A stretch of DNA of 64,000 nucleotides from Chitinophagaceae bacterium. Its GTDB lineage: Bacteria; Bacteroidota; Bacteroidia; Chitinophagales; Chitinophagaceae. Positions 19,223-27,959 of this stretch are shown in pieces. The notes beneath the pieces were generated by a model. It ran no database searches. It was given only the letters and a program-made list of their open reading frames with translations, and was not told where the DNA came from. Both the position numbers and the translations under genes were made by a program. The stretch spans positions 124,001 to 188,000 of the forward strand of contig JAFKGR010000012.1 of assembly GCA_017307735.1 (NCBI GenBank), given 5' to 3'. Positions within the stretch are counted from its first letter, which is position 1. Every line of letters starts with the position of its first letter.

Positions 19223-20245
19223 ATGAAAAAAATAGGATTTTTATCTTTCGGGCATTGGGGCGATCATCCTTCATACAAAACCCGTTCGGCAGGTGATGCG
19301 TTGCTGCAGTCTGTTGACCTGGCTGTAGCCGCTGAAGAAATGGGTTTGGATGGCGCATATTTTCGCGTCCATCATTTTGCACAACAATTGGGTTCGCCCT
19401 TTCCGTTGCTGGCTGCCATTGGCGCTAAAACTAAGAAAATAGAAATAGGGACGGCTGTAATTGACATGCGCTATGAAAATCCTTTGTATATGGCTGAAGA
19501 TGCCGGCGCTGCCGATTTAATTTCCGGCGGACGGTTGCAGTTGGGCATCAGCAGGGGTTCACCGGAACAGGTCATTGACGGCTGGCGTTATTTCGGTTAT
19601 GAGCCAAAGGATGGCGAAGATGATGCCGCTATGGCGCGTCGCAAGGCGATGGTGTTTCTGGAAAAACTAAAAGGCATTGGTTTTGCCCGGCCCAATCCCA
19701 GGCCGATGTTTCCGAATCCATCCGGCTTATTGCGATTAGAGCCTTATTCTGAAGGCTTGCGCGAACGTATCTGGTGGGGTGCAGGCTCCAATGCCACGGC
19801 TATATGGGCTGCTGAAAATGGTATGAATCTTCAAAGCTCTACTTTAAAAGAAAATGAAAGTGGAAAACCCTTTCATGTGCAACAGGCCGAACAAATCAGG
19901 TTTTACAAAGAGGCATGGAAAAAAGCAGGCCACAAACGTGAACCGCGGGTTTCGGTAAGCCGATCAATATTTGCCCTGGTGAATGACATGGATCATTATT
20001 ACTTTGGCAACGAGGCGGAGCGAACCGACGAGATTGGATTTATAGAAAAAAACAAACAGGCCATTTTTGGAAGAAGTTATGCCGCCGAACCCGATCAGCT
20101 CATTAAAGAACTGGCCAAAGATGAAGCCATCCGGGAAGCAGATACCCTGCTGCTAACCGTACCCAGTACGCTGGGCGTTGATTATAATGTGCATGTGCTG
20201 TCAGCCATATTGGAACATGTGGCGCCGGAATTAGGCTGGCGTTGA
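19223..20245 (+). CDS. LLM-class flavin-dependent oxidoreductase
   Basis: A 340-residue luciferase-like monooxygenase. It shows the TIM-barrel pattern of this class: MKKIGFLSFGHW at the start, DGAYFRVHHFA in the second strand-helix, IEIGTAVIDMRYENPL, and the LISGGRLQLGISRGSPEQ segment that helps bind flavin phosphate. These enzymes use reduced FMN or F420; the substrate here is unknown. A short diverged remnant of a second gene with the same C-terminus (LGVDYNVHVL ... GWR) lies 8.5 kb away at 28740. Confidence 0.9.
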   Translation: MKKIGFLSFGHWGDHPSYKTRSAGDALLQSVDLAVAAEEMGLDGAYFRVHHFAQQLGSPFPLLAAIGAKTKKIEIGTAVIDMRYENPLYMAEDAGAADLISGGRLQLGISRGSPEQVIDGWRYFGYEPKDGEDDAAMARRKAMVFLEKLKGIGFARPNPRPMFPNPSGLLRLEPYSEGLRERIWWGAGSNATAIWAAENGMNLQSSTLKENESGKPFHVQQAEQIRFYKEAWKKAGHKREPRVSVSRSIFALVNDMDHYYFGNEAERTDEIGFIEKNKQAIFGRSYAAEPDQLIKELAKDEAIREADTLLLTVPSTLGVDYNVHVLSAILEHVAPELGWR

Positions 20246-20421
20246 GCATCAGGTGAGACAGAGGGCTATGCATAGCGAAAGATTTGATAACCGGCATTTT
20301 TTTACACACTTATTTTCACTTTCTAAAATATAAAAAATGAAAGTCTTTAGCAGTCCCCTTATTGCCAGAGAGTTACTTTAAAAGTATCTAATTTTACTGG
20401 TAATTAATCCATCAGAAAAGA

Positions 20422-21123
20422 ATGATAACCATAGACAATTACTTAGACAGCCATTATATACACCGTAGCAATTGGTTAAGAGCAGCGGTTTTGGGGGCAA
20501 ATGACGGTATTATTTCTATTTCAAGTCTTGCCATTGGTGTGGCAACAGCGGGTACGGCGAGGGAACCTGTTTTATTGGCGACGATTGCAGGACTCGTTGC
20601 CGGGGCATTATCTATGGCTGCAGGAGAATATGTTTCTGTTAGTTCACAATCGGACCTTGAAAAATCTGATATTGAAAGAGAAAGAAAAGAACTGGAGGAA
20701 ATGCCTGAAACAGAACTGAAAATTCTGGGAGAGATTTATGAAAGAAGGGGATTAAAAAAAGAAACGGCATTGCAGGTAGCCAAAGAGCTGACTGAGTTTG
20801 ATGCGCTTGGTGCCCACACCAGGGACGAATTGGGTATTAATGAAGTTAGCAAGGCAAACCCATTACAGGCAGCTTTTGCTTCAGCCGCGGCATTTATCGG
20901 AGGTGGCATTTTACCTCTTATTGTTACCATTTTTGCACCCGTAAAAAATATGGAATATTCCCTTTATGGAGTTACTATTATTTCCTTGATAATACTGGGT
21001 GGCCTATCAGGAAGATCCGGAGGAACTGGTATCGCGAAACCGATTATCAGAATTGTGATTTGGGGAATTATTGCAATGGCATTATCTACCCTTGTAGGAT
21101 ATCTCTTTAGTGTTAATGTTTAA
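20422..21123 (+). CDS. VIT1/CCC1-type iron/manganese transporter family protein
   Basis: A 233-residue membrane protein with the signature start RSNWLRAAVLGANDGIISISSLAIGV, the conserved AGALSMAAGEYVSVSSQ helix, a cytosolic amphipathic region rich in Glu (residues about 75-140, where metal is bound in the plant protein) and three further helices. VIT1/CCC1 proteins move Fe2+ or Mn2+ across membranes. It is followed after 17 bases by a hemerythrin-domain gene. The pairing suggests linked iron or oxygen handling, which is inference. Confidence 0.92.
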   Translation: MITIDNYLDSHYIHRSNWLRAAVLGANDGIISISSLAIGVATAGTAREPVLLATIAGLVAGALSMAAGEYVSVSSQSDLEKSDIERERKELEEMPETELKILGEIYERRGLKKETALQVAKELTEFDALGAHTRDELGINEVSKANPLQAAFASAAAFIGGGILPLIVTIFAPVKNMEYSLYGVTIISLIILGGLSGRSGGTGIAKPIIRIVIWGIIAMALSTLVGYLFSVNV

Positions 21124-21140
21124 TTTTAAAATTTAATATT

Positions 21141-21587
21141 ATGGAATTCAAAACACCCGCCAGTCTCCACGAAGAACATGAAGCATTACACAAAGCGCTA
21201 AAAACGGCAACAGGATATTCCGGTAAAACCGGTGAAGCCGCAAAAGTGGTTGCTAAAGTGCTGCATCCGCATTTTATAAAGGAAGAAGAATATGCATTGC
21301 CACCCTTGGGTTTATTGCCTTTGCTCGCAGAAGGGAAAATTTTACCGGAGATGAAACCGGTCATATCAATGACCGATAAACTTAAATTGGAGTTACCCGA
21401 AATGCTTGAAGAGCATAAAGAAATAGAGTCTGCCTTGAAAGAATTGATAAAAGCATCAAAGGCAGAGAATCACCCTGATGCAACTACTTTTGCGGAACAG
21501 TTAATGGAACATGCTAAAACGGAGGAGACGATATCGTATCCGACAGCCATATTAATCGGGGAATATTTGAAGTTGAAACTGAAATAA
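21141..21587 (+). CDS. Hemerythrin-domain (HHE cation-binding) protein
   Basis: A 148-residue helical protein with the expected pattern of metal ligands: HEEHEALHKAL in helix A, HPHFIKEEEYAL in helix B, LEEHKEIESAL in helix C and LMEHAKTEETISYP in helix D. Such domains bind a di-iron centre and sense or carry oxygen, NO or iron. It lies 17 bases after the VIT-type gene and is probably on the same transcript. The repeat-rich accessory region starts about 40 bases beyond its stop. Confidence 0.88.
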   Translation: MEFKTPASLHEEHEALHKALKTATGYSGKTGEAAKVVAKVLHPHFIKEEEYALPPLGLLPLLAEGKILPEMKPVISMTDKLKLELPEMLEEHKEIESALKELIKASKAENHPDATTFAEQLMEHAKTEETISYPTAILIGEYLKLKLK

Positions 21588-21627
21588 ACTTTTAGTAACC
21601 GGCTAAGCGAAATTCAAAACACAAATT

Positions 21628-21732
21628 ATGAAGGTTGTTCCATTAGCCGAAGGAAAATCATTTATTGCAAAGCAGGTGCCGGCCAATGCCATTGGCAATG
21701 GTTGGTTTTATTTGCTGCAGGTTGCAACGTGA
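21628..21732 (+). pseudogene. 5' fragment of an unknown gene cut off by the repeat array
   Basis: An ATG opens a 34-codon frame whose product starts MKVVPLAEGKSFIAK and ends in the TGA that belongs to the first repeat unit. The peptide looks like the start of a normal folded protein (IGNGWFYLLQV) rather than random sequence, so this is probably the 5' end of a gene broken by the array. I do not recognise the family. Confidence 0.4.
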
Positions 21733-22588
21733 AATACATTATTTCCCAAATCCCGAAGGGATTAAATGTTTATAGCATAGGATTGGTGAGACGTGGTGCG
21801 ACCCCAACGGGGTCGTATATTCGTTACTCCATTTGTTTCTATAAACATTTGACCCTTTCAGGGTCGTATTATCTTTCTCCCATTTTGTTTCTTTAAATAT
21901 TTGACCCTTTCAGGGTCCTGGTCGTGAAATACATTATTTCCCCAAATCCCGAAGGGATTAAATGTTTATAGCATAGGATTGGTGAGACGTGGTGCGACCC
22001 CGACGGGGTCGTATTATTCTCCATTTGTTTCTATAAATATTTGACCCTTTCAGGGTCTTGATCCCCGAATACATTATTTCTTCAAATCCCGAAGGGATTA
22101 AATGTTTATAGCACAGGATTGATGAGGCGAGGTGCGACTCCATTTGTTTCTATAAACATTTGACCCCTTTCAGGGTCTTGATCCCCGAATACATTATTTC
22201 TTCAAATCCCGAAGGGATTAAATGTTTATAGCATAGGATTGGTGAGACGTGGTGCGACCCCGACGGGGTCGTATATTCATTACTCCATTTTGTTTTTATA
22301 AACATTTGACCCTTTCAGGGTCGTATTATCTTTCTCCCATTTTGTTTCTATAAATATTTGACCCTTTCAGGGTCTTGGTCCCGGAATACATTATTTCTTC
22401 AAATCCCGAAGGGATTAAATGTTTATAGCATAGGATTGGTGAGACGTGGTGCGACCCCGACGGGGTCGTATATTAATTATTGCATTTGTTTCTATAAACA
22501 TTTGACCCTTTCAGGGTCGTATTATCTTTCTCCCATTTTGTTTCTATAAATATTTGACCTCTTTCAGGGTCCTGATCGTGAAATACAT
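21729..22588. repeat. Array of five long direct repeats carrying three kinds of palindrome
   Basis: Five units of about 120-197 bases begin near 21729, 21925, 22066, 22186 and 22383, each starting with GAAATACATTATTTC or GAATACATTATTTC. Within each unit are palindromes: P1 AATCCCGAAGGGATT, P2 GACCCCGACGGGGTC and P3 GACCCTTTCAGGGTC (one or two copies). P2 is missing from unit 3. All three have a CCC...GGG core. Units differ in length by loss of internal blocks. The array ends exactly where the truncated hsdR fragment begins. No conserved protein frame runs through it. Confidence 0.9.
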
Positions 22589-23014
22589 TCAAATAAATAT
22601 TCTGATTGGCTCACCATCAAATTGCGGGTCTGCAAACAGGTCTGTTGCATTTCTGAAATCTAAAATGGTAAAATATAGTTTACCGTATTCTTCATTGATT
22701 CGTGTTCCTCTGCCAATGATTTGTTTGAATTTGGTCATTGAATTGATGTTGCTGTCCAACACAATTACCTTACAGGTTTGAGCGTCAACACCAGTGGTCA
22801 TCAATTCGGAAGTAGTGGCAATGACAGGATATTTTTCTTCGGGATTGATGAAATTGACCGGTTCCCGTTTACCTTCATCATTATCACCTGTGATCTGCAT
22901 TACATATTTGTGATTATCAGCTACCAGGTCGGCATTGTGTTTTGCCAATGCGGTTCTCATTCTTTCCGCGTGATCTATGTCCACACAAAACACAATGGTT
23001 TTGGCAAACCGGTC
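22589..23014 (-). pseudogene. Remnant of type I restriction subunit hsdR (helicase C-terminal lobe)
   Basis: Reading on the minus strand the frame begins with [19 protein letters not shown] and continues through [17 protein letters not shown] and [15 protein letters not shown], which are helicase motifs V and VI of EcoEI-type HsdR subunits, to [10 protein letters not shown]. The N-terminal nuclease and first helicase lobe are missing, as is the C-terminal domain. One end is fused to the methylase stop codon and the other end runs into the repeat array. It has no own start codon and is surely not functional. Confidence 0.85.
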
Positions 23015-25454
23015 ATTCTTTCAAAAATCCGTATTCATACACTTTCGGCTCTATTTTATCAGCAAGCTGGCTGAGTTTTTCTCTCAGTTCGCCAATTAAA
23101 TGCATGTAAGTTTCGTCTGAACTTTTGTTGTTCATTTTTCCGGCTTCGTTTCTGCCTTGAAAATGTTCTCTTATGTCGTAAAGGGAAGCGTTAACATTAC
23201 AGTTAGGTTGTGCATGATAATATTTCCAAAGTTCACGGCCTGCGTCTAAAACTGCTGTTGCTTCGGTGGAAAATTTTAGAGCTGAATGACCATAGGATTG
23301 TTCCGGTTCAAATAGTAAGGATAGCGTATAACCGGACTTTGTGGGAGGTTTGGGTTTTCCTTTTATAAAATCTGTCATAAAATTACTTTCAAATTTCTCT
23401 CTGGCGTTTACTTCTTGTTCGGTAAACGGAATCCAGTGATTCGTCCCATATTTACTTTGAATATCATTGCTGAAAAGGGTAAAAGCAAGGCAATCATTTT
23501 GAAACTCTTTATCAGATTTCCATCCATCATTCGGATAAGTAAACTGATCCCGGTCATTCAGCCATGTAGCCTCTATGCAATGGCGAACAGCATAATATAT
23601 GCCCACTTCAATAATATTGCCGTCAGTTACCCATGTGCCTCTTGGATGTGGAAGCTGGTTCTTATCGTTGATAATAAAAACAAAATTTGTATTTTGAAAA
23701 TCGTTTCCCTTGGCAGAAATAAATCCGATATTCATTTGATGTGGTTTCTTACGCGTGGTAATGAGCCAATCATTGATTGATTTTTTTTCTTTATCAATAA
23801 AAAAAGATTTAGTTGAAACCAGTTCACCGTTTTCATCATAAACATCTGCATCAATAGTATCAAAAGGTTCATTTTCGTTAGTATCCCAGATAAAAAAACC
23901 GATTGGAAATTTCCCCTTTACATTATCAAACGTGTTTGCGGGTACAACAAAAAGGCTTTCAAGTTTTGCTTTAAACAAATTTCTAAACTCCTCAAAATTG
24001 GGTGCTTGAAGCGTTTTTAATGTGGAAAACTGAGCAATAGTTGCACCTGGAATTTCACAATAAATTCTGGTTAAAAACTGAACGAAAAGTTCTCTTCCTG
24101 CAATACCAATTTTATTAAGATATCGCTTATACACTTCATTTAATACAGCTACATTTTTTTTGTTCTCCTTATGACCTGTTATGGTTGCTGTACTTGCAGC
24201 TTCTGCATAGGGCGGGTTGATATACACCACCAACTTTTTTCGTTTTTCCGGATTGTTGATGATTTTCTGTAGTGGCTCAGGCAATTTGCTGAACTCATCA
24301 TTCAGAAAGTCAAACTGAAAAACATGATCGTGCAAAAGGTTTGCTCCATTATTTATCCGGTCATGCATTACTTCCACATCCTGATTATCCAGTGTAGATG
24401 CCCAGATATTATACTTATTTGTAAGGCCGGCAAGCAAATTACCTGTGCCTGCGGCACAATCCCAAACATAATATTCATCCTGCCAGTCGTCGCCCAAAAC
24501 ATCTGTTAGATATTTTTGGGAAAGTTCCACCCAAATTTGAGGTGTGAAGAAACTTCCCTTCCGTTCCCTTACATCCTGAGGAACGAGTAAATCACGGCGT
24601 TCTACAATGTAATCCCAATATTCTTCTTTGGGTGGCCGGTCGTATTTATTCCAGAACTGTGTATGCCCCGTTTGATTGTCGGTAAAGTCTGTTCGCTTGC
24701 TGCTGAACATGCCCGCTTCATCAATTTTGCGGTCAAGTTCATAGTGGTCATGTCTGAGTAATACAAACAGTTTTTCTTTCAGCGTATTGTTATCCTCTGA
24801 GAGCAGGTCCGCAAGATAGAAGTCGCCATCAATAATTCCGTTTTTCTTGGCGGCATCCCAATTTACAGCAATGGTTGGTTTCACATTCTGCAGCCATTTG
24901 TTGTAAATAACCATAAAATTGTTTTTGTCAATTTTGGTTTTTGTCAAACCGAATTTGCCAACTATAAAGTTCTTTTTGATAAATTTCTTCAGATCGCGGT
25001 CATCACTCAAAAAGTTAAAGAGCAGTGCCTTGCTGTCAATGATTGTTTTTACTTTTTCGTGAATGATCGTAAACTCTTTTGTATCGCGGTTTGAAGGAGT
25101 TACGTTCCAGTTGAAATCGTTTATGTAAAATACCTCGTGAATATCGTTGTAGGGCACAAAAGCTATTTTTTCGCCATCAATAGCGCCTAACATGGCTGGC
25201 GGCAGATATTTGTCAAAAGTTCTCGCTTTGCCTATTGTAAGTATTAATTGCACAATAGAATTATAAACATCTGATGAACCTCTCTTTGCTTCTGCCCATA
25301 AAAGCGATTCTTGTTCAAACAGTTCTTTTTGGGATTGATGCATGCATACACAAAAATCAACGTTGCCAATGATTTTGGTGCAGTCGTATATCCAAAAATA
25401 GTCCTGAGCTACTTTGTTTTTTAATTCTTCTTCTCTTATGTTTTGATACTTCAT
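23013..25454 (-). CDS. Type IIG-like restriction-modification enzyme (nuclease plus N6-adenine methylase)
   Basis: An 813-residue protein. The N-terminal 80 residues hold a plausible PD-(D/E)xK nuclease core: D33, then E55-x-K57 in LLWAEAKRG, then Q69. The methyltransferase follows: FFTP (about 302-305), motif [13 protein letters not shown] at 332 and motif IV NPPY at 413-416, the N6-adenine type. The C-terminal 350 residues would hold the target-recognition region. It resembles Eco57I-like single-chain enzymes that cut and methylate. The frame is intact although the neighbouring hsdR is a remnant. Alternatively it may act only as a methylase. Confidence 0.8.
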   Translation of the reverse strand: MKYQNIREEELKNKVAQDYFWIYDCTKIIGNVDFCVCMHQSQKELFEQESLLWAEAKRGSSDVYNSIVQLILTIGKARTFDKYLPPAMLGAIDGEKIAFVPYNDIHEVFYINDFNWNVTPSNRDTKEFTIIHEKVKTIIDSKALLFNFLSDDRDLKKFIKKNFIVGKFGLTKTKIDKNNFMVIYNKWLQNVKPTIAVNWDAAKKNGIIDGDFYLADLLSEDNNTLKEKLFVLLRHDHYELDRKIDEAGMFSSKRTDFTDNQTGHTQFWNKYDRPPKEEYWDYIVERRDLLVPQDVRERKGSFFTPQIWVELSQKYLTDVLGDDWQDEYYVWDCAAGTGNLLAGLTNKYNIWASTLDNQDVEVMHDRINNGANLLHDHVFQFDFLNDEFSKLPEPLQKIINNPEKRKKLVVYINPPYAEAASTATITGHKENKKNVAVLNEVYKRYLNKIGIAGRELFVQFLTRIYCEIPGATIAQFSTLKTLQAPNFEEFRNLFKAKLESLFVVPANTFDNVKGKFPIGFFIWDTNENEPFDTIDADVYDENGELVSTKSFFIDKEKKSINDWLITTRKKPHQMNIGFISAKGNDFQNTNFVFIINDKNQLPHPRGTWVTDGNIIEVGIYYAVRHCIEATWLNDRDQFTYPNDGWKSDKEFQNDCLAFTLFSNDIQSKYGTNHWIPFTEQEVNAREKFESNFMTDFIKGKPKPPTKSGYTLSLLFEPEQSYGHSALKFSTEATAVLDAGRELWKYYHAQPNCNVNASLYDIREHFQGRNEAGKMNNKSSDETYMHLIGELREKLSQLADKIEPKVYEYGFLKE

Positions 25455-25470
25455 GAGTGGTCTGTGTTCG

Positions 25471-25674
25471 TCAGTTACGGTATCGTTTTAAAATTGTTTC
25501 TGGTGTATAAGGTCTTTCAGCAGTTGGGGAAATAGTATTCTGTTCTGAAGGAACTCTTACCAAATTTATAATTTTCTTCCGGAATCCTGGTGACTGTGCT
25601 AATTTATATTTTGATGTACTTAAGAGATAATTTTCTTTGGTAATCAGGTTTTTTGCATTTATCTGCTTGAAAAC
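25471..25674 (-). pseudogene. C-terminal fragment of an unknown gene upstream of the methylase
   Basis: On the minus strand an open frame without start codon runs from the repeat boundary and reads NAKNLITKENYLLSTSKYK, later PYTPETILKRYRN, then stops with TGA 17 bases before the methylase ATG. The natural-looking composition and tight spacing to the next gene suggest the tail of a gene that once headed the methylase operon and was truncated by the repeat cluster. The family is not recognised. Confidence 0.4.
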
Positions 25675-26226
25675 GCTTCAGGGTTTTGCTATGCTTCAGT
25701 GCCATCGCTCCAAACGCCTGAAGGTTTTACAAGGCCCCCGGATGGCTTTCGAAAACCTTCAAGCGTTTCGCAGGGGTTTTGCGGGATGGGAAAACCTTGA
25801 AGTGTTTTGAAAAATTATCTCAATGATTCAGATTCAACATTATTAACCATGACAGCCTTCTGAGAAAACAAAATCAAAATAAGGTAATAAGGTTGATGGA
25901 ACATAAACTTACTTTTCTACTAAGGTTTTAGGTCTTCCGGCACATTAAAATACTTTTTTCTGCCTGAAAACGCTTCAGGGTTTTGCTATGCTTCAGTGCC
26001 ATCGCTCCAAACGCCTGAAGGTTTTGCTTGAAAACGCTTCAGGGTTTTGCTATGCTTCAGTGCCATCGCTCCAAACGCCTGAAGGTTTTACAAGGCCCCC
26101 GGATGGCTTTCGAAAACCTTATTAACCATGACCGCCTTCTGAGAAAACAAAATCAAAATAAGGTAATAAGGTGGATGGAACATAGACTTACTTTTCTACT
26201 AAGGTTTTAGTAATTCGGCACATTCA
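25664..26226. repeat. Left cluster of the second repeat family
   Basis: Three copies of a module starting GCTTGAAAACGCTTCAGGG (25664-25811, 25961-26025, 26026-26120). The full form continues with a part beginning CAAGGCCCCCGGATGGC and ending near CCTTGAAGTGTTTTG; the later two are shortened. Between and after them is a second module with AATAAGGTAATAAGG and TTTTCTACTAAGGTTTTAG (about 25840-25960 and 26121-26226). The same two modules recur at 27960-28552, so the region between is bracketed by direct repeats. Confidence 0.88.
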
Positions 26227-26847
26227 AAATATTAATTAGCCGGTATCTGTCAGAACCGTAACCTGACAAATAACAGAAATTACATTCAGGTTTTCTTTTT
26301 TGAAAGAATATTATTGAGGTATGGTATCATCATTTCCCGGATGAATCGGGGATAAAGTGTAAGTGTCCTTAAAATATTCTGTAAACTCTTTTTTCTCCTC
26401 GCAATTCCCGATGATAAAATTCAATTTCCTCACGGTAAAAAATCTTTTCGCATCAGCGGAAAACTTTTTCCCGACAAGAAATGGCAATTCACTTCCGGAA
26501 GGGGGCTTTTTTTACGGGAAAAATTTACCGATCGTGAGAAAAAAAATTTTTTACGGAGACAGAAATATTTTTCCAGGGGGCGAAAAACCATTTCCTGAAA
26601 ATAAAAAAACATTTCGCGCTTTCGGAAACATTTCTCCCGGTAGCGAAAAACATTTTCCCGATAAGAAAAACCTATTTACCGCCGGGATGCTGATCGGAGC
26701 CGGGAGGCTATATCCATTTTACAACAGACAAATACGGACAAATACAGACAAATACGGACAAATACAGACAACGAAAAAATATTATGAATTTCCAAAGGTT
26801 AAAAATGGTAGCCACGATTTTGTGGCCAACCCATAAAATCATATTTT
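26227..26847. other. Non-coding stretch with periodic TTTTCCCG/CGGGAAAA-like motifs
   Basis: From about 26388 to 26700 short motifs such as CGGAAAAC, TTTTTCCCG, ACGGGAAAA and CATTTTCCCG recur every 20-30 bases in alternating orientation. A frame is open across it, but the product is a low-complexity Phe/Pro/Lys/Gly chain that looks like a by-product of the repeat. Before 26388 I see nothing. The stretch ends just upstream of the fibronectin-III gene. Confidence 0.6.
26727..26771. repeat. Tandem 10-base repeat
   Basis: About 4.5 copies of GACAAATACG/GACAAATACA alternate strictly (G, A, G, A at the tenth base), so there is a 20-base super-period. It lies about 75 bases upstream of the fibronectin-III gene start and could tune its promoter spacing. 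Confidence 0.9.
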
Positions 26848-27465
26848 ATGAAAATTTTGAAAGTCATCATCAACTACTCAAAGTTGACCGATGCAAATCT
26901 TCTGAGTAAGGCGGAGCACATTCTCCAAAGCATGACAGGCAATCCCGATTTTCCATCACCGGTTCCGACGCTTGCTGATGTCCAGACGGCCATCACTAAG
27001 TATAGTGCTGACCTGGTGCTGGCCCAGGGGCTGGGAAAAGTAAACATCGCCAACAAGAACCAGAGCCGGATGGAGCTGGAGAAGCTTCTGGCGCAACTCG
27101 GCATGTTTGTCATGTTTGTTGCCAACGGCGACGAAGCCAAGCTTGTTGGAAGCGGTTTTACGCTTGCCAAGACTCCCGAACCAGGCTACATTACCAACCC
27201 TGGCAACGTATCCCTGACCAACGGGAATACTTCGGGTGTGCTGGTGAGCGCCGTGAAGGGGCAGCGGGCGGTAAAAAGCTACCTTCACCAGATCACCGGC
27301 GACCCGCCCACCGAGGCCACTGTGTGGACAAGCAATGCCACGAGCAGAAGCAGATTTGTTTTTACAAACCTACAGCCCGGCAAGCAATACTGGATTCGTG
27401 TGGCGGCAGTTGCCAGCAACGACCAGATTGCTTTCAGCCCGGTAGCCAGCCAGTTTGCTCAGTAA
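26848..27465 (+). CDS. Small fibronectin type III domain protein of the repeat-bracketed segment
   Basis: A 205-residue protein without signal peptide. Residues 1-110 are helical (LSKAEHILQSMTGNPDFPSP, MELEKLLAQLGMFVMFV); residues 115-205 look like one FnIII domain, with VWTSNATSRSRFVFTNLQPGKQYWIRVAAV as its last strands. Similar proteins occur in many Bacteroidota, but their role is unknown to me. The gene has higher GC and different codon use from the surrounding repeats. It is followed by a strong terminator and bracketed by direct repeats, so it may be passed around with them. Confidence 0.75.
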   Translation: MKILKVIINYSKLTDANLLSKAEHILQSMTGNPDFPSPVPTLADVQTAITKYSADLVLAQGLGKVNIANKNQSRMELEKLLAQLGMFVMFVANGDEAKLVGSGFTLAKTPEPGYITNPGNVSLTNGNTSGVLVSAVKGQRAVKSYLHQITGDPPTEATVWTSNATSRSRFVFTNLQPGKQYWIRVAAVASNDQIAFSPVASQFAQ

Positions 27466-27490
27466 TTATGAGCGGCTTCCGCAGCATTCA

Positions 27491-27523
27491 AAGGCCGTTC
27501 AGGCATGCTGTACGGCCTTTTTT
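27491..27523 (+). terminator. Intrinsic terminator after the FnIII gene
   Basis: AAGGCCGT pairs with ACGGCCTT around a 14-base loop and is followed by a run of T. It lies 26 bases after the stop codon and ends the transcript before the HTH gene. Confidence 0.8.
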
Positions 27524-27604
27524 AAAACTTCTGTACTTCCCGGATAATAAAAAATACATATATAACGTTTCACCAATATACGCTTAATCCTAAATGTAAA
27601 TTTT

Positions 27605-27895
27605 ATGAGCGTTCCCAAAAAATCCACGCACATGAAGGCGCCATCCGCGCCTGCAGATGAGCAATCGCTTTCTACCGAATGGATGCTGAATGAGGATGCA
27701 ATGAAAATGTTGCAATGCAGCCTGGGTACGCTGAAGAATCTTCGCAGCAAAAAACAACTTCCCTTCAGCAAAGTCGGCGGCATTATTTATTTCAATAGTG
27801 CGGACATACAGCAAATGCTGCTCAGGGCGCGCAGACGTTCCCTTCCATCTTTGGTGTTAATGATGAGCTGGTTGCCGGAATTGGTGATCTGTTGA
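27605..27895 (+). CDS. Excisionase-like helix-turn-helix (HTH_17) protein
   Basis: A 96-residue protein. Residues 25-78 match the MerR/excisionase-like winged helix used in mobile elements: EWMLNEDAMKMLQCSLGTLKNLRSKKQLPFSKVGGIIYFNSADIQQML. The last 18 residues (SLPSLVLMMSWLPELVIC) do not look like the usual tail and may come from frameshift or truncation. Such proteins control excision or bind DNA as small regulators. It lies within the repeat-bracketed segment but no integrase is present nearby. Confidence 0.65.
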   Translation: MSVPKKSTHMKAPSAPADEQSLSTEWMLNEDAMKMLQCSLGTLKNLRSKKQLPFSKVGGIIYFNSADIQQMLLRARRRSLPSLVLMMSWLPELVIC

Positions 27896-27959
27896 TTTAC
27901 CGCCAGCCACAAGCAGTTGTGAGTTGTTGCATGCTGCTTTCAATCTTAAACGATAACCG

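Noticed and set aside
21702..22549. Several 60-codon frames in the repeat array (for example ending YYLSPILFL)
   Set aside because: The same peptide appears in different units only because the DNA repeats; no initiation context and no protein family.
21729..22588. CRISPR array
   Set aside because: Units are 120-197 bases, with several palindromes and no unique spacers of constant size; no cas genes nearby.
26028..26210. 60-codon frame in the second repeat family, and its antisense counterpart at 28310-28510
   Set aside because: Both lie wholly within repeat modules and change with their breakpoints.
26363..26836. 157-codon open frame with Phe/Pro/Gly/Lys-rich product
   Set aside because: The composition follows the periodic CGGGAAA/TTTCCCG motif in the DNA; there is no fold-like pattern or sensible start, so I treat it as a by-product of the repeat.
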